Below are positions 45,226 through 54,101 of a stretch of DNA of 64,000 bases, piece by piece. The translations under genes were made by a program, and so were the position numbers. Numbering within the stretch: position 1 is the first letter of the stretch; each line of letters begins with the position of its first letter. This stretch comes from CAVPFA01 sp963703655 (GTDB lineage Bacteria; Actinomycetota; Acidimicrobiia; Acidimicrobiales; Bog-793): NCBI GenBank assembly GCA_963703655.1, contig CAVPFA010000005.1:310001-374000 (forward strand), in the 5' to 3' direction. Below the pieces are notes generated by a model. The model was not told where the DNA came from, did not search any database, and saw nothing but the letters and a program-made list of their open reading frames with translations.

Positions 45226-46278
45226 TCACCGCACCAGGGGCGGCGCCGACGAAGCCCGGGCGACGTAATGAGTCGAAAGGACCTCGGTCCTTAGTGGCGC
45301 ATCAGGATCTCGCATCCGCTCTACCAGCAGTCTGGCTGCCGCGATCCCCATCGCTTCACCATCACGGGCGACGACGCTGACGGCAGGTTTGACCAAGCGG
45401 AGGAATTCGACTTCGTCACAGATGACTACCGACATGTCGATCCCCAGCAGCAGGGATCGTTCGTCGAGAGCACGCAGAACTCCAGAACCCGCCTGGACTC
45501 CGTTTGCGATGAGCGCCGTCGGCCAACGCGCCCTGTCCAACAGCGTCAACGTCGTCTCGTACCCGAACTCGTGGGTATAGGTCCCGAGCTTGCTCTCATA
45601 ACTACGAGCTCCGAGCCTTCCCTCCCGGCAGGCCGTCTCGAAAGCGCGCACGCGCTCGCGTGAAGCCCTGACGTCAGGAGGGCCACCGATCAACGCCAAG
45701 CGGCGATGCCCGAGCTTGATCAAAGACTTCGCCGCGGCATGGACCCCCGTGAAGTGGTCGGACAGCACTGCGCTCGCTTCGAATCCGGCAACTTCCCTGT
45801 CGACGAGAACGACTGGCGCCGTAGTCTCATGGAGCGCCTCCAGGGTTGTGAGGTTGGTCTCGGACTGAAGCGACAGAATCAGACCGTCAACCCGCCGCTG
45901 CCTGAGCACTCGCAAGTGCTTCGCGTCCCTCGACGGATCGCCCAGGGAGTTCATCAGGAGGATCGAGTACCCGTGTGTCTCGAGCTCCTGCTCGGCGCCC
46001 TTTACAATGTCCGCAAAGAGTGGGTTGGATATGTCTCGGACGATAAACCCCACCGACGCCGTGACGCCGCGCCGAAGGCTCTGGGCAACGAAGTCCGGCT
46101 CGTAGCGGAGCTCTTCCGCAGCGCTCAGCACCCGTTCGCGCATTGCGGCGCTCACGGCGGGATGATCGTTGAACACGCGCGAGACCGAGGATGCCGCCAC
46201 GCCGGCAAGCCGTGCAACCTCTCCGATTCTGGACTGGCGAGCACCGGCGCTCCGCCCCCCAGTAGCCGTCGCTCTCAC
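45226..46278 (-). CDS. LacI-family transcriptional regulator
   Basis: 350 residues from a GTG at 46278; the frame extends to 46488 but that part overlaps the next gene. The helix-turn-helix is IGEVARLAGVAASSVSRVFN near the N-terminus, with the hinge region DFVAQSLRRG. A periplasmic-binding-protein-like sensor domain follows (VGFIVRDISNPLFADIVKGA; RVDGLILSL; RRLALIGGP). LacI proteins usually sense a sugar or sugar derivative and repress the surrounding catabolic operon. It is the only dedicated regulator in the island. Confidence 0.88.
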   Translation of the reverse strand: MRATATGGRSAGARQSRIGEVARLAGVAASSVSRVFNDHPAVSAAMRERVLSAAEELRYEPDFVAQSLRRGVTASVGFIVRDISNPLFADIVKGAEQELETHGYSILLMNSLGDPSRDAKHLRVLRQRRVDGLILSLQSETNLTTLEALHETTAPVVLVDREVAGFEASAVLSDHFTGVHAAAKSLIKLGHRRLALIGGPPDVRASRERVRAFETACREGRLGARSYESKLGTYTHEFGYETTLTLLDRARWPTALIANGVQAGSGVLRALDERSLLLGIDMSVVICDEVEFLRLVKPAVSVVARDGEAMGIAAARLLVERMRDPDAPLRTEVLSTHYVARASSAPPLVR

Positions 46279-46462
46279 GTCAGTAATCCCGTAGTGCTCA
46301 GCCGTCGGACACTTCGAAGACGCCGATCCGGCTCCAACTGCCACCTCCTCCTCGGCAACAACGAGGCGCTCAAGAACGCTTCTCCTTGCTGGGACCAGAA
46401 CCTCAGCCGCGACCATGTCCGTCCCGATGACGGCGGGGGAAGCTGACCGACCCGCCATCTCG

Positions 46463-47575
46463 TTACTGGTCCGCCCGATATCGGGCAATAAAGCTCTCGT
46501 CGAGCTCCCAACCGAACCCGCCCCCCTCTGGCAACGTCAGCTCGCCCCCTGCCAACCCCGGCCGGTTCGCAAGCATCTGCCAGTAGATCGGATCGCGATC
46601 CGGGTGGAACGCCTCGGCGTACGTACCGTGCGGCACCGAGGCGAGCAAGTGGCTCGAGATATGAGCTTCCTCATGGTGGCCCATGAGCACGCCGAAACTC
46701 ATGGCCATGCTCGCCACCCGCCGCCACTCCGTCGGACCCCCGCCCCATGATGCATCGAAGTTCGAGACGTCGATCGACTTATCGGTCATCAGATCCCTCA
46801 TACCAGCTCGGGTGATCTCGCTCTGCCCGGCGGCCACGGGCACTCCGGTCTTGACCCGGACGGCGTTCATTCCGTGCCTGTCATTTGGCCACTCGCAAGG
46901 CTCCTCGAACCAACGAAGCTTGACCACATCCCGAGTGCGCTCGACAAACTCGACTGCCTGATCCACGGTCCAGCCCTGATTCGCGTCGACGAGGAACATG
47001 AACCCCGGCCGCGCCACGGAGATCGCCCGGCTCAGGCGCTGCGCGTCCTCGTCCGGAGAGGCGCCTCCGACCTTGAACTTCATGCCGACGAACCCTTCGT
47101 CGGAGAAGAACGCCACCTCCCGCTCCATGATCGAGGGGTCGTCGGTGTAGTAGCCACCGATCCCGATCATCGGAATCGCCGACGTGAACCCTCCCCACAG
47201 CTTGAACAGCGGTAGTCGAAGCGCCTTTCCCAGAGCATCCCAGATGGCCGAGTCGACGCAGGCTATCGCTTGCATCACCAGCCGCCGGTCACGTAGTTGA
47301 TCACGCGTCAACTTCCGCATTGTCTCCCAACACCGTTCCGTGTTGGTTGCATCCATGCCGAGAACGAGAGGGACGATCTCTTTCCGTATTATTTCTACGA
47401 TCGCCCCTTGTTCCTCATCCGCATCTGCATTGTAGGCCTCACCGACGATCCCGTCCTCGGTATACAATCGTGTGACGATCGTGCACCGGCGGGGCATCTT
47501 GTAGTAACTCCCCCGATAGACGGTAGTTAAGGTCACCCGGATCGGGATCGTCTGGATATCAACAATCCGGAGCAC
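46463..47575 (-). CDS. Enolase-superfamily enzyme, mandelate racemase (MR) subgroup
   Basis: 370 residues from a GTG at 47575 (AGAGGAAG upstream). The MR-type active site is complete: Lys166-x-Lys168 (GMKFKVGG), metal ligands Asp198 (DANQG), Glu224 (FEEP) and Glu253 (GQSE), the Asp274/His300 dyad (NFDASW; MGHHEE), and Glu321. Spacing is close to mandelate racemase itself. Members abstract a proton next to a carboxylate, as racemases or acid-sugar dehydratases. In this setting dehydration of an aldonate to a 2-keto-3-deoxy acid is likely. It lies 122 nt downstream of the isomerase-like gene. Confidence 0.87.
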   Translation of the reverse strand: MLRIVDIQTIPIRVTLTTVYRGSYYKMPRRCTIVTRLYTEDGIVGEAYNADADEEQGAIVEIIRKEIVPLVLGMDATNTERCWETMRKLTRDQLRDRRLVMQAIACVDSAIWDALGKALRLPLFKLWGGFTSAIPMIGIGGYYTDDPSIMEREVAFFSDEGFVGMKFKVGGASPDEDAQRLSRAISVARPGFMFLVDANQGWTVDQAVEFVERTRDVVKLRWFEEPCEWPNDRHGMNAVRVKTGVPVAAGQSEITRAGMRDLMTDKSIDVSNFDASWGGGPTEWRRVASMAMSFGVLMGHHEEAHISSHLLASVPHGTYAEAFHPDRDPIYWQMLANRPGLAGGELTLPEGGGFGWELDESFIARYRADQ

Positions 47576-47624
47576 TGGCCACTTCCTCTTTTGTTCTAAC
47601 GAGTACGTTCCTCGTGACGAACAA

Positions 47625-47632
47625 AACCGGTT
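47625..47632. promoter_or_regulatory. Candidate LacI-type operator palindrome
   Basis: AACCGGTT is a perfect 8-nt palindrome about 50 nt upstream of the enolase-type gene start. The ACCGGT core recurs near 45145-45157 beside another SDR start. Confidence 0.35.
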
Positions 47633-47697
47633 CCCGCATGGCGGCTGACGCTGCGGCAGATCGCTGACCCTCCAAGTCGAGCTGATCCTCGCCATCA

Positions 47698-49131
47698 TCA
47701 CGCACCGGATCCACCCACCCGACTGAATCCAATTCGCAGGTATTGCGAGACTAGATGCACCTGTTCGGCCACCCTCCCGCGGGCCAGTGCGCTGTGATGA
47801 TTCGCGCCTGTCGCACTCCAGGCACGAAAGGCCTCGACCGCCTTTCCAACGTCAAACGCGAACGCGCCGTTCACGGTCCCTGCTTGTGCGAATGTTCGTC
47901 CCGTCACCTTTCCCTCAGCTGCAATCAATCGGAAGCCGGAGCTTTCGTCCGGATGTTCCGTGAACGCAATTAATGTCGCGGGACTGTGTGGCAGGGAGAA
48001 GTTGGCGCACAGCCCGGGCACCGGATCCCGCTCGAACCACTGATCAACCACCAGGCCCGGCACACCCGGGCCTTGGAACCATGCAAGATCGTGCTCACCC
48101 GTGTTCGTGATCGCGATCTCATTCGTCACGAAGTCAACAGCGTTCAACTCATGATAGAGCGCAGCGCCGGTAAGCGTCTTTGCGATCAGCATGGCGACGG
48201 CGGTCAGCACATCTCCTGCACACGTCCAGGGAATACCCCGCGAGGTCTCCCGTCCCAGGGCGAAGCACGGCGCGACGCCGACCTCAACGCCGAGCCGCAC
48301 CCCCTCGGCGTGGCAGTTCATCACTCCGGCAGCGAGCCCGTTGTCCCTGTCGATCCCTTCCAGCGCCATCGCGGCGACGAGCGATCGATAGACGCTTGCG
48401 TCGTCCCCACTCGGGACGTCATACTGCTCGGCGAGACCGCAACGAAACGTTTCGAACTCACCGGCGCGCTTGGCGAACTGCCTCGCGACCTCCGCCGTAG
48501 GCACTTCAACCACTTGCAGGCCGAGCGCTTGTGACAGCTGGCCCAGATCACAGGTGACACAGTCGTACCCCTCTGGAGCACTGCCGACGACACCTACTCG
48601 GGCTCTACGAACCGCCGAAGCGCAGTACCCAGCAAGAATGGCCGAGCTGATCTCGCGGCACACCTCAGGATCTGTCGCGCTGCCGATGACCGCCGCAAAC
48701 GGCACGCCACGTCGATGGAGAACGTTCGAGAGCTGACTGAGTCCAACAGTGCAACCGTCCGTCGTGACGTCGGACGGACTGAACGAGCTCGCTAGCCTTC
48801 CGGATCTCGTGGAGAGCGCCCACACGATCACGGGTACCGACGGAATCTGGGCAAGGGCGGCCCATGTATATCCCGGTGCGACCGCCATGGCCTGGATGAT
48901 CAGCACTACGTCCGGATCAGCCACCGCCAGTCTTTGCCCTGCATTCGTTCCCGAGTCGAAGGAGTCACAGGTCTCGAGCGCGACGACCTCCGAGCCCGAG
49001 ATCCCAACCTGCAGTGAACGCTCCGCGACCTCCAGCATTTTGGCTGGGGTGATCTCCGATGCCATTTCCCAGAAGCTCCAGTACGGTACGAGTACCGCGA
49101 CCCGAGGTCGCTTCTCCGGCGCAGCCGTCAT
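47698..49131 (-). CDS. L-fucose/L-arabinose isomerase-like protein
   Basis: 477 residues from an ATG at 49131 that overlaps the dehydrogenase stop as ATGA. The fold is suggested by the N-terminal Rossmann-like part (VAVLVPYWSFWEMASEI) and by GIPWTCAGDVLTAVAMLIAK and NEIAITNTGEHDLAW. These resemble the C-terminal domains of fucose isomerase-like proteins, in which Glu, Asp and His bind Mn2+. Such enzymes interconvert aldoses and ketoses, but divergent members have other roles. The catalytic Glu/Asp pair cannot be assigned by eye. The gene is co-directional with the SDR and ADH genes. Confidence 0.65.
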   Translation of the reverse strand: MTAAPEKRPRVAVLVPYWSFWEMASEITPAKMLEVAERSLQVGISGSEVVALETCDSFDSGTNAGQRLAVADPDVVLIIQAMAVAPGYTWAALAQIPSVPVIVWALSTRSGRLASSFSPSDVTTDGCTVGLSQLSNVLHRRGVPFAAVIGSATDPEVCREISSAILAGYCASAVRRARVGVVGSAPEGYDCVTCDLGQLSQALGLQVVEVPTAEVARQFAKRAGEFETFRCGLAEQYDVPSGDDASVYRSLVAAMALEGIDRDNGLAAGVMNCHAEGVRLGVEVGVAPCFALGRETSRGIPWTCAGDVLTAVAMLIAKTLTGAALYHELNAVDFVTNEIAITNTGEHDLAWFQGPGVPGLVVDQWFERDPVPGLCANFSLPHSPATLIAFTEHPDESSGFRLIAAEGKVTGRTFAQAGTVNGAFAFDVGKAVEAFRAWSATGANHHSALARGRVAEQVHLVSQYLRIGFSRVGGSGA

Positions 49132-50147
49132 GGGACTAGGACGCTCCGCAGGACTTTGCCGTCTCGTAGATCCTCGAGCGCCGCGTTCGCTTCAGCGAGA
49201 GGTCTTACCGAGCTCAGGTGTCGGGACAGATCGAGATGGCCGCTGCAATACAATGCGACAGCGTCCTCAATGTCCGCCGGTATGAAGCCTCGTGATCCCA
49301 TCAGGCTCAGCTCGCTCCATATAACCGGCATCGGAGCGATGGCGAAGGAATCTGACGTGGACCCTAAGAAGACGACCCGGCCGCCAGGCCCGGCGACTTC
49401 GAGGGCGAGCCGGTAGGCAGCCACGGAGCCGGCGCACTGCAGCACAACATCCGCGCCGGTCCCGCCGAGGGCTTCTCGGACAGACTTCCCGGCATCCTGG
49501 TCGACGATGACCGAGATCGTGGCGCCAAGCTGCGCGGCAAGTTCGAGCTTGCCCTCTGAGCGGCTCATCGCGATGACAGGAACGGCGCCGAATGCCTTGG
49601 CGAATTGCACCGCCATCAAGCCGATACCGCCGATCCCGATCACGACTACCGATTCGGCTGGGCGGAGGCAGGCCACTCTCTTCAAGGCATGCAGTGGGGT
49701 CGCCCCCGCATCTGTGAGCACGGCAAGCGCGGTCGGGGCGATGGCCGACGGGGGTCGAACCAACGCCGCCGCCGGTCGAACCACGTACTCCGCGAATGCA
49801 CCACCGATATCGACTCCCATCCGAATTGCCTGCGGGCTGCGATTCGGAACGCCGTCTCGCGCCCACGGGTCGCCAGGGGGGGTGGACAGGTAGTACGCGG
49901 CCAGCAGTTCGCCCATGCGAACATCTTCGACACCAGGGCCGATCTCGTCGACGTACCCTGCTGCTTCGTGTCCTGGGACGACGGGTAGCTTGCTGCGCCC
50001 GAAACCTCCCTCTTGCAAAAACAGGTCCGACCCGCAGACACCGCAGGCGGCCACGCGAAGACGTACCTCACCGAACCCCGGGCGCGGAATTTGCACTTCC
50101 TCTTGCCTCAACGGCTCATTGACGCCCGGCAAGACCTGGGCAAGCAT
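49128..50147 (-). CDS. Zinc-dependent alcohol dehydrogenase (MDR family)
   Basis: 339 residues from the ATG at 50147; a TTG at 50165 overlapping the SDR stop is an alternative. The catalytic zinc ligands are present: Cys in ACGVCGSD and the His-Glu pair in PGHEAAG. The NAD motif is VIGIGGIGLMAVQFAKAFG. The structural zinc lobe, normally four Cys near residue 95, is replaced by a segment without Cys (AYYLSTPPGDPWARDG), as in some sugar and polyol dehydrogenases. Its role is probably oxidation of a hydroxyl to a ketone or aldehyde. Confidence 0.85.
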   Translation of the reverse strand: MLAQVLPGVNEPLRQEEVQIPRPGFGEVRLRVAACGVCGSDLFLQEGGFGRSKLPVVPGHEAAGYVDEIGPGVEDVRMGELLAAYYLSTPPGDPWARDGVPNRSPQAIRMGVDIGGAFAEYVVRPAAALVRPPSAIAPTALAVLTDAGATPLHALKRVACLRPAESVVVIGIGGIGLMAVQFAKAFGAVPVIAMSRSEGKLELAAQLGATISVIVDQDAGKSVREALGGTGADVVLQCAGSVAAYRLALEVAGPGGRVVFLGSTSDSFAIAPMPVIWSELSLMGSRGFIPADIEDAVALYCSGHLDLSRHLSSVRPLAEANAALEDLRDGKVLRSVLVP

Positions 50148-50157
50148 CGAGCGCGAC

Positions 50158-50886
50158 TCAGTCAATGAAGAAGCCTCCGTTGATGTCGATTACTTCGCCC
50201 GTGATGTAGGACGAGTGCGAAGACGCAAGGAACGCGACGAGCGCGGCAATGTCGTCTGGCTCGCCGACACGTCCGACCGGCACCCGCGACGACAGCGACG
50301 CGATGTCTTTCATCATGTCCGTCCTGATCAACGCCGGAGCCAGGGAATTCGCAGTGACTCCGTCAGCGGCGAATTGAGAGGCGGCCGACTTAATCATCGC
50401 CATCAATCCCGCCTTGGACGCGGCGTAATCCGCGCACGGCACGCTGCCTCCGGTGATTCCGGCGGACGAACCGATTGCCACGACGCGTCCGAACCCGTTG
50501 CGTCTCATGCCGGCGATCGCGCGCCGGAGACAGAGAAACGCGCCGTCGAGATTCACCGCCATCGTTCGCCTCCAGGCTTCGAGCGTCGTGTCCTCGAGAC
50601 TCCGGACCTGAAACACCCCGGCGTTGAGAACCAGGATCTCGATCGCGCCGCCGAGGCTGTCCTCCGACCACTGGAATGCGGCCTCGACGCTCTCCTCGTT
50701 TGTGACGTCCAGCTGGACATTGTGAAGATTCTCTATCGACGGAAGATCAATGTCACCCGCGACGACCACTGCGCCGAGGTCTCGCAATACTTCAGCGACC
50801 CGACGGCCGATGCCACGACCGGCGCCGGTCACGAGCGCACGTCTCTCTCGGATACCTTCCAGACGCATCGTGGCCGCATCCGTCAT
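50158..50886 (-). CDS. Short-chain dehydrogenase/reductase
   Basis: 242 residues, complete. Cofactor motif TGAGRGIG (residues ~20-27), NAGV in VLNAGVFQV, catalytic Ser in AIGSSAGITGG, YAASKAG, and a terminal ITGEVIDINGG, the classical SDR arrangement. It lies 39 nt downstream of the unrecognised Cys-containing gene and directly upstream of the alcohol dehydrogenase. All appear to be one minus-strand operon starting at the solute-binding protein. Confidence 0.88.
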   Translation of the reverse strand: MTDAATMRLEGIRERRALVTGAGRGIGRRVAEVLRDLGAVVVAGDIDLPSIENLHNVQLDVTNEESVEAAFQWSEDSLGGAIEILVLNAGVFQVRSLEDTTLEAWRRTMAVNLDGAFLCLRRAIAGMRRNGFGRVVAIGSSAGITGGSVPCADYAASKAGLMAMIKSAASQFAADGVTANSLAPALIRTDMMKDIASLSSRVPVGRVGEPDDIAALVAFLASSHSSYITGEVIDINGGFFID

Positions 50887-50925
50887 CGGTCAACCGTCCC
50901 GCCGCACGACTCTCGCTCGAGCAAG

Positions 50926-52059
50926 CTACCCCGTCGACTCGAGATCGGCCGGCTTCTCTCGTCCGACCGCCCGGTAGTACCGCTCAGGGACCTTGGTGGG
51001 ATCCTTGTAGATGTGCCACGTGCACTTCGCGTGTGTCTGAGCTGGATACGTTGGTGGCTCCACGACTCGCACCGGGTACCCGAACGCCTCGATCGGCTTC
51101 TGCTGCATCACGACACGACAATTGCTGCAGTAGTAGCAGACGCCCTTCAGATTCCAGGCGAAATCATGCTCCTCCTCGGTGACTCCCCAGTTGTACGGCG
51201 CCTCCATCCTTGACGGAGTACCTTCCACCTCGTCGTCGCCGCGGAGAACATGACCCCCGCTGCCACAGGGGTCGAACCTGAGCGTGTACCTCTCGTCATC
51301 TTCTTCGAACTCGTACTCACCGATACGGCCCGGCCCCACCATGTGACCCCGCATCGCCTCCATCGCCACGTAAACGTTCGTCCAGATCGACTCGCTCCAT
51401 GCATACTCGCGAATATCGAACTTGGCGTACCGTCCGGTAAAGAGATCACCGATGATGGAGTCCCACATCTCGCTGAGCGTGCCTTCCCCGAACCGGCTCA
51501 CGATCTCGTTCATCAGGCCATAGATGTGATCGACGTCGCGGTCATGAGACTGTCTCCATGAGGCGACCATCACCTCGAGCTTCTTCTCTGCCCCCTCGCG
51601 GTCGCCGGCCCCGCATGCAAGGACAAACTCCCGGAGAAGCTGTTGCAGCTCTGACCAGCGCTCACGTGCATTGAATGAATTCCCGCCCGGAAGTGTGAGA
51701 AGGCTCAGAATCCTCTCGTTGGCCGAGATCAGCTCTTCCTCGGACACCCCACGGGCTCGCAGGAAGTCGACGAGTGCCGGAATCCAGTTGCGGTAGATCC
51801 CGTAGACCACATCCGCTTCATCGAGGAAGAAGTCTGCAAATGTGGCAGCATCGACATAAGACTCCGCTTCCAGAGCCGATCGGATCTTGCTTACGGTCGA
51901 GACCTGCTGATCCGTCCAGTCTCCGGTTCGTACCCGGCGACCGAGCACACTCGAGAACGCCAAAGGCGCGTCACCCTCGGGCGCTTGACCCACAGCGGCT
52001 TTCATCAGAATACGCGCCAAAAGCTCTTCCGACCGGCCACTCGCATCCTTCATCGACAT
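50926..52059 (-). CDS. Unrecognised protein with Cys clusters
   Basis: 377 residues from the ATG at 52059 (GACAGGGG upstream). The N-terminal ~200 residues are helical and acidic, without a recognisable motif. The C-terminal ~150 residues contain FDPCGSGGHVL, then CYYCSNCR (Cys spaced as CxxCxxC) and a further Cys in HAKCTWHIYKDP, which could bind a metal. No signal peptide or membrane segment is seen. It sits between the solute-binding protein and the SDR with gaps of 37 and 39 nt, so it probably acts in the same pathway. I cannot assign a function; an iron- or zinc-binding enzyme or sensor is one possibility. Confidence 0.6.
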   Translation of the reverse strand: MSMKDASGRSEELLARILMKAAVGQAPEGDAPLAFSSVLGRRVRTGDWTDQQVSTVSKIRSALEAESYVDAATFADFFLDEADVVYGIYRNWIPALVDFLRARGVSEEELISANERILSLLTLPGGNSFNARERWSELQQLLREFVLACGAGDREGAEKKLEVMVASWRQSHDRDVDHIYGLMNEIVSRFGEGTLSEMWDSIIGDLFTGRYAKFDIREYAWSESIWTNVYVAMEAMRGHMVGPGRIGEYEFEEDDERYTLRFDPCGSGGHVLRGDDEVEGTPSRMEAPYNWGVTEEEHDFAWNLKGVCYYCSNCRVVMQQKPIEAFGYPVRVVEPPTYPAQTHAKCTWHIYKDPTKVPERYYRAVGREKPADLESTG

Positions 52060-52096
52060 CCCCTGTCCAGAGGAACCAGCCCCTAACAGGTCGCCC

Positions 52097-53690
52097 TCAG
52101 GACACCGAGACGACCTTGAAGTTGAAGTTGTCAAAGGAGTTGCCGGTCTTGCTCGCAAGCGCGCCACGCACGCTCGGCGCCACTACATCGATGAGCGGCG
52201 CGAAGAAGGGGATGATCAGCCCACCATCGTTATAGTCGATCTGCTGCATCTCGTGAATCAGCTCCGTCCTCTTCCCGAAGTCGAGCATTTTGATCGCCTC
52301 ATAGTAGAGGGCGTCATAGTTTGGATCGTGGAAATGCGTCTCGTTGACGGTCCCCGTGCTGAGCGTCTCCAGACTTGCCCTGGAGAGGTACCAATAGTAG
52401 AACCATTCGTCCACGGCGAACGTCCACTTCTGATAGTTCGGTCCATATAATACGGTCGGGGTCACGACCTGGAGTTGGACATTGATCCCGGCCGGTTGCG
52501 CCTGCTGTTTGAAGATCTCACACATCTCGTTGGTGCCTTGAGCGATCTCAGCAGTCGTGAGATTCACGGTGAGACCGTGGTGCCCCGCGGCTTTAAGCAG
52601 GGACTTGGCTTGATCAAGATCCTGGTGACGCTGGGGAATCGAATGGTCGTACGAGGGATCCCAGTTCGAGAAGATATCGTTGCCGATCAGGCCCGTATCT
52701 CCGTAGAGCAACTTCAGCATCTGCGGCCGGTCAATCGATAGCCGTAACGCCTGCCGGACTCGCCGATCGTTGAATGGAGCCCTGTCGACGCGCATCGTGA
52801 TCGGCTCATCGTTTGTCCCCGGAGAGATCACAACGCGGTTACCCGCTGATTTGACTGCCTTGATCGCCGAGTACGGGATCAATCCGATCATGTTGGCCGC
52901 GCCCGACAGCAGAGCATTGACCTGCGGGGTGGAGTCAGGGTAGTCGTCGATGACCAATTCGTCTGCGTATGGCAATCCACTCTGCCAATAGTTTTCGTTA
53001 CGAACGAAAGTGCTTTGCACTCCAGGAGTGAAACTCTTGTACTTAAAGGGCCCCGTCCCGACGGGATTCTTCGGGTTATAGCCGACGGGAATGATCTTGT
53101 TATAGGCCGCTGACATGAACTGGTTCAAGACGGCAAATCGCTGCTTGCAGGGGATGCGGACGGTGTAGCGATCCAGCTTCTTCACATTCGGCAGCGTCGA
53201 TAAGCGCGAGCTGCTGAGCCACGAAGCTCTGCGTCTTGAACAGTCGTTTGAACGTGTAGAGGACGTCGTCAGCTGTCAGCTCCTTCCCGTTGTGCCATTC
53301 GACTCCGTGCCGGAGCCGCGCCGTCCAGACGGTCGCGTCAGCGTTCGACGTGAACTCGGTTGCGAGACTGTTCTCGTCGAGATCATCGGCATTCAGAACG
53401 ATAAGCTGGTCGTAGAGCTGGGGGGCCCGGGCGAAGTCCAAGTTGGTGTTTAAGTTCTGGGCATCCAATGTGTCCGTAGCCGACCCGCCAATGAGCCCTA
53501 CCGTCAACTTGCCCCCTCGCTTGGGCTTTGCCGACGGGGCGGTCCCCGTGGTCGAGATCGTCGGAGCACGCGAAGAACCGCGGACCGAGGGTACTGCGCC
53601 GGCACCCAGTGCGAGCGCACCGGCGCCTGCGCCCTTCAGCCAACTCCTTCGCGTGATTGGCCTATCGAAGACGGAGTCACTGGAGTCCAC
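52097..53690 (-). CDS. Tat-exported ABC solute-binding protein, family 5, interrupted by a 1-nt frameshift
   Basis: Starts at a GTG at 53690 after GGGGGAA. A twin-arginine signal (RR at 14-15, then SWLKGAGAGALALGAGA) leads to a family 5 solute-binding protein (GGKLTVGLIGG, VEWHNGKELTADDVLYTFK). The frame breaks near 53195 (LALID, then LPNVKKLDRYTVRIP in the other frame; the interval is 3n+1 nt). The second part includes VGTGPFKYKSFTPG and ends normally. It resembles the protein at 1786-3420 in the segment KKLDR and in total length (~530). No permease genes are present. It heads the minus-strand operon. Confidence 0.78.
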
Positions 53691-54101
53691 GAGATTCCCC
53701 CCTCTTTCTTGCGTCCAGTCTCTTGCGTCCAGCCGAAGTGCGGCGGACTGACCTTCGGTGCCGGCAACTCATCGGCATAGCGCGCCTCGTCGGCTAGTCA
53801 CCCATTGCCGATTGCCGAGCCTCAGGGATTGCCTGGTCGGCCCAGCATTGCCTACACGTCAGCTATCCACCGTCGCTGGAATCCATTCCAAGCATCCAAC
53901 CACGCTGAGTCGCGGGTGTCAAGCAGTTGGCGCCCCACCCTTCCGATGGAGCAGTTAAGGAGGCGCGCTGCCACTCGCTCCCGTGGCACGAAGCTCCTTG
54001 ACAGGTTAGGTGGCGATAATTAGCTTGACGCCTGGGCGTTGAGGAGTCAGGCCGCTCGCACTGACCGGAACGATTTTGCAGCGTCACTAAGGGAGTGTTC
54101 A
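53691..54101. promoter_or_regulatory. Divergent promoter region between solute-binding protein and Gfo/Idh gene
   Basis: About 410 nt without a supported gene. TTGACA at 53998-54003 and TAGCTT at 54021-54026 are 17 nt apart and could drive the plus-strand operon. TCTTGCGTCCAG is repeated at 53707-53718 and 53721-53732, just upstream of the other operon. A further operator is likely but not visible to me. Confidence 0.45.
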
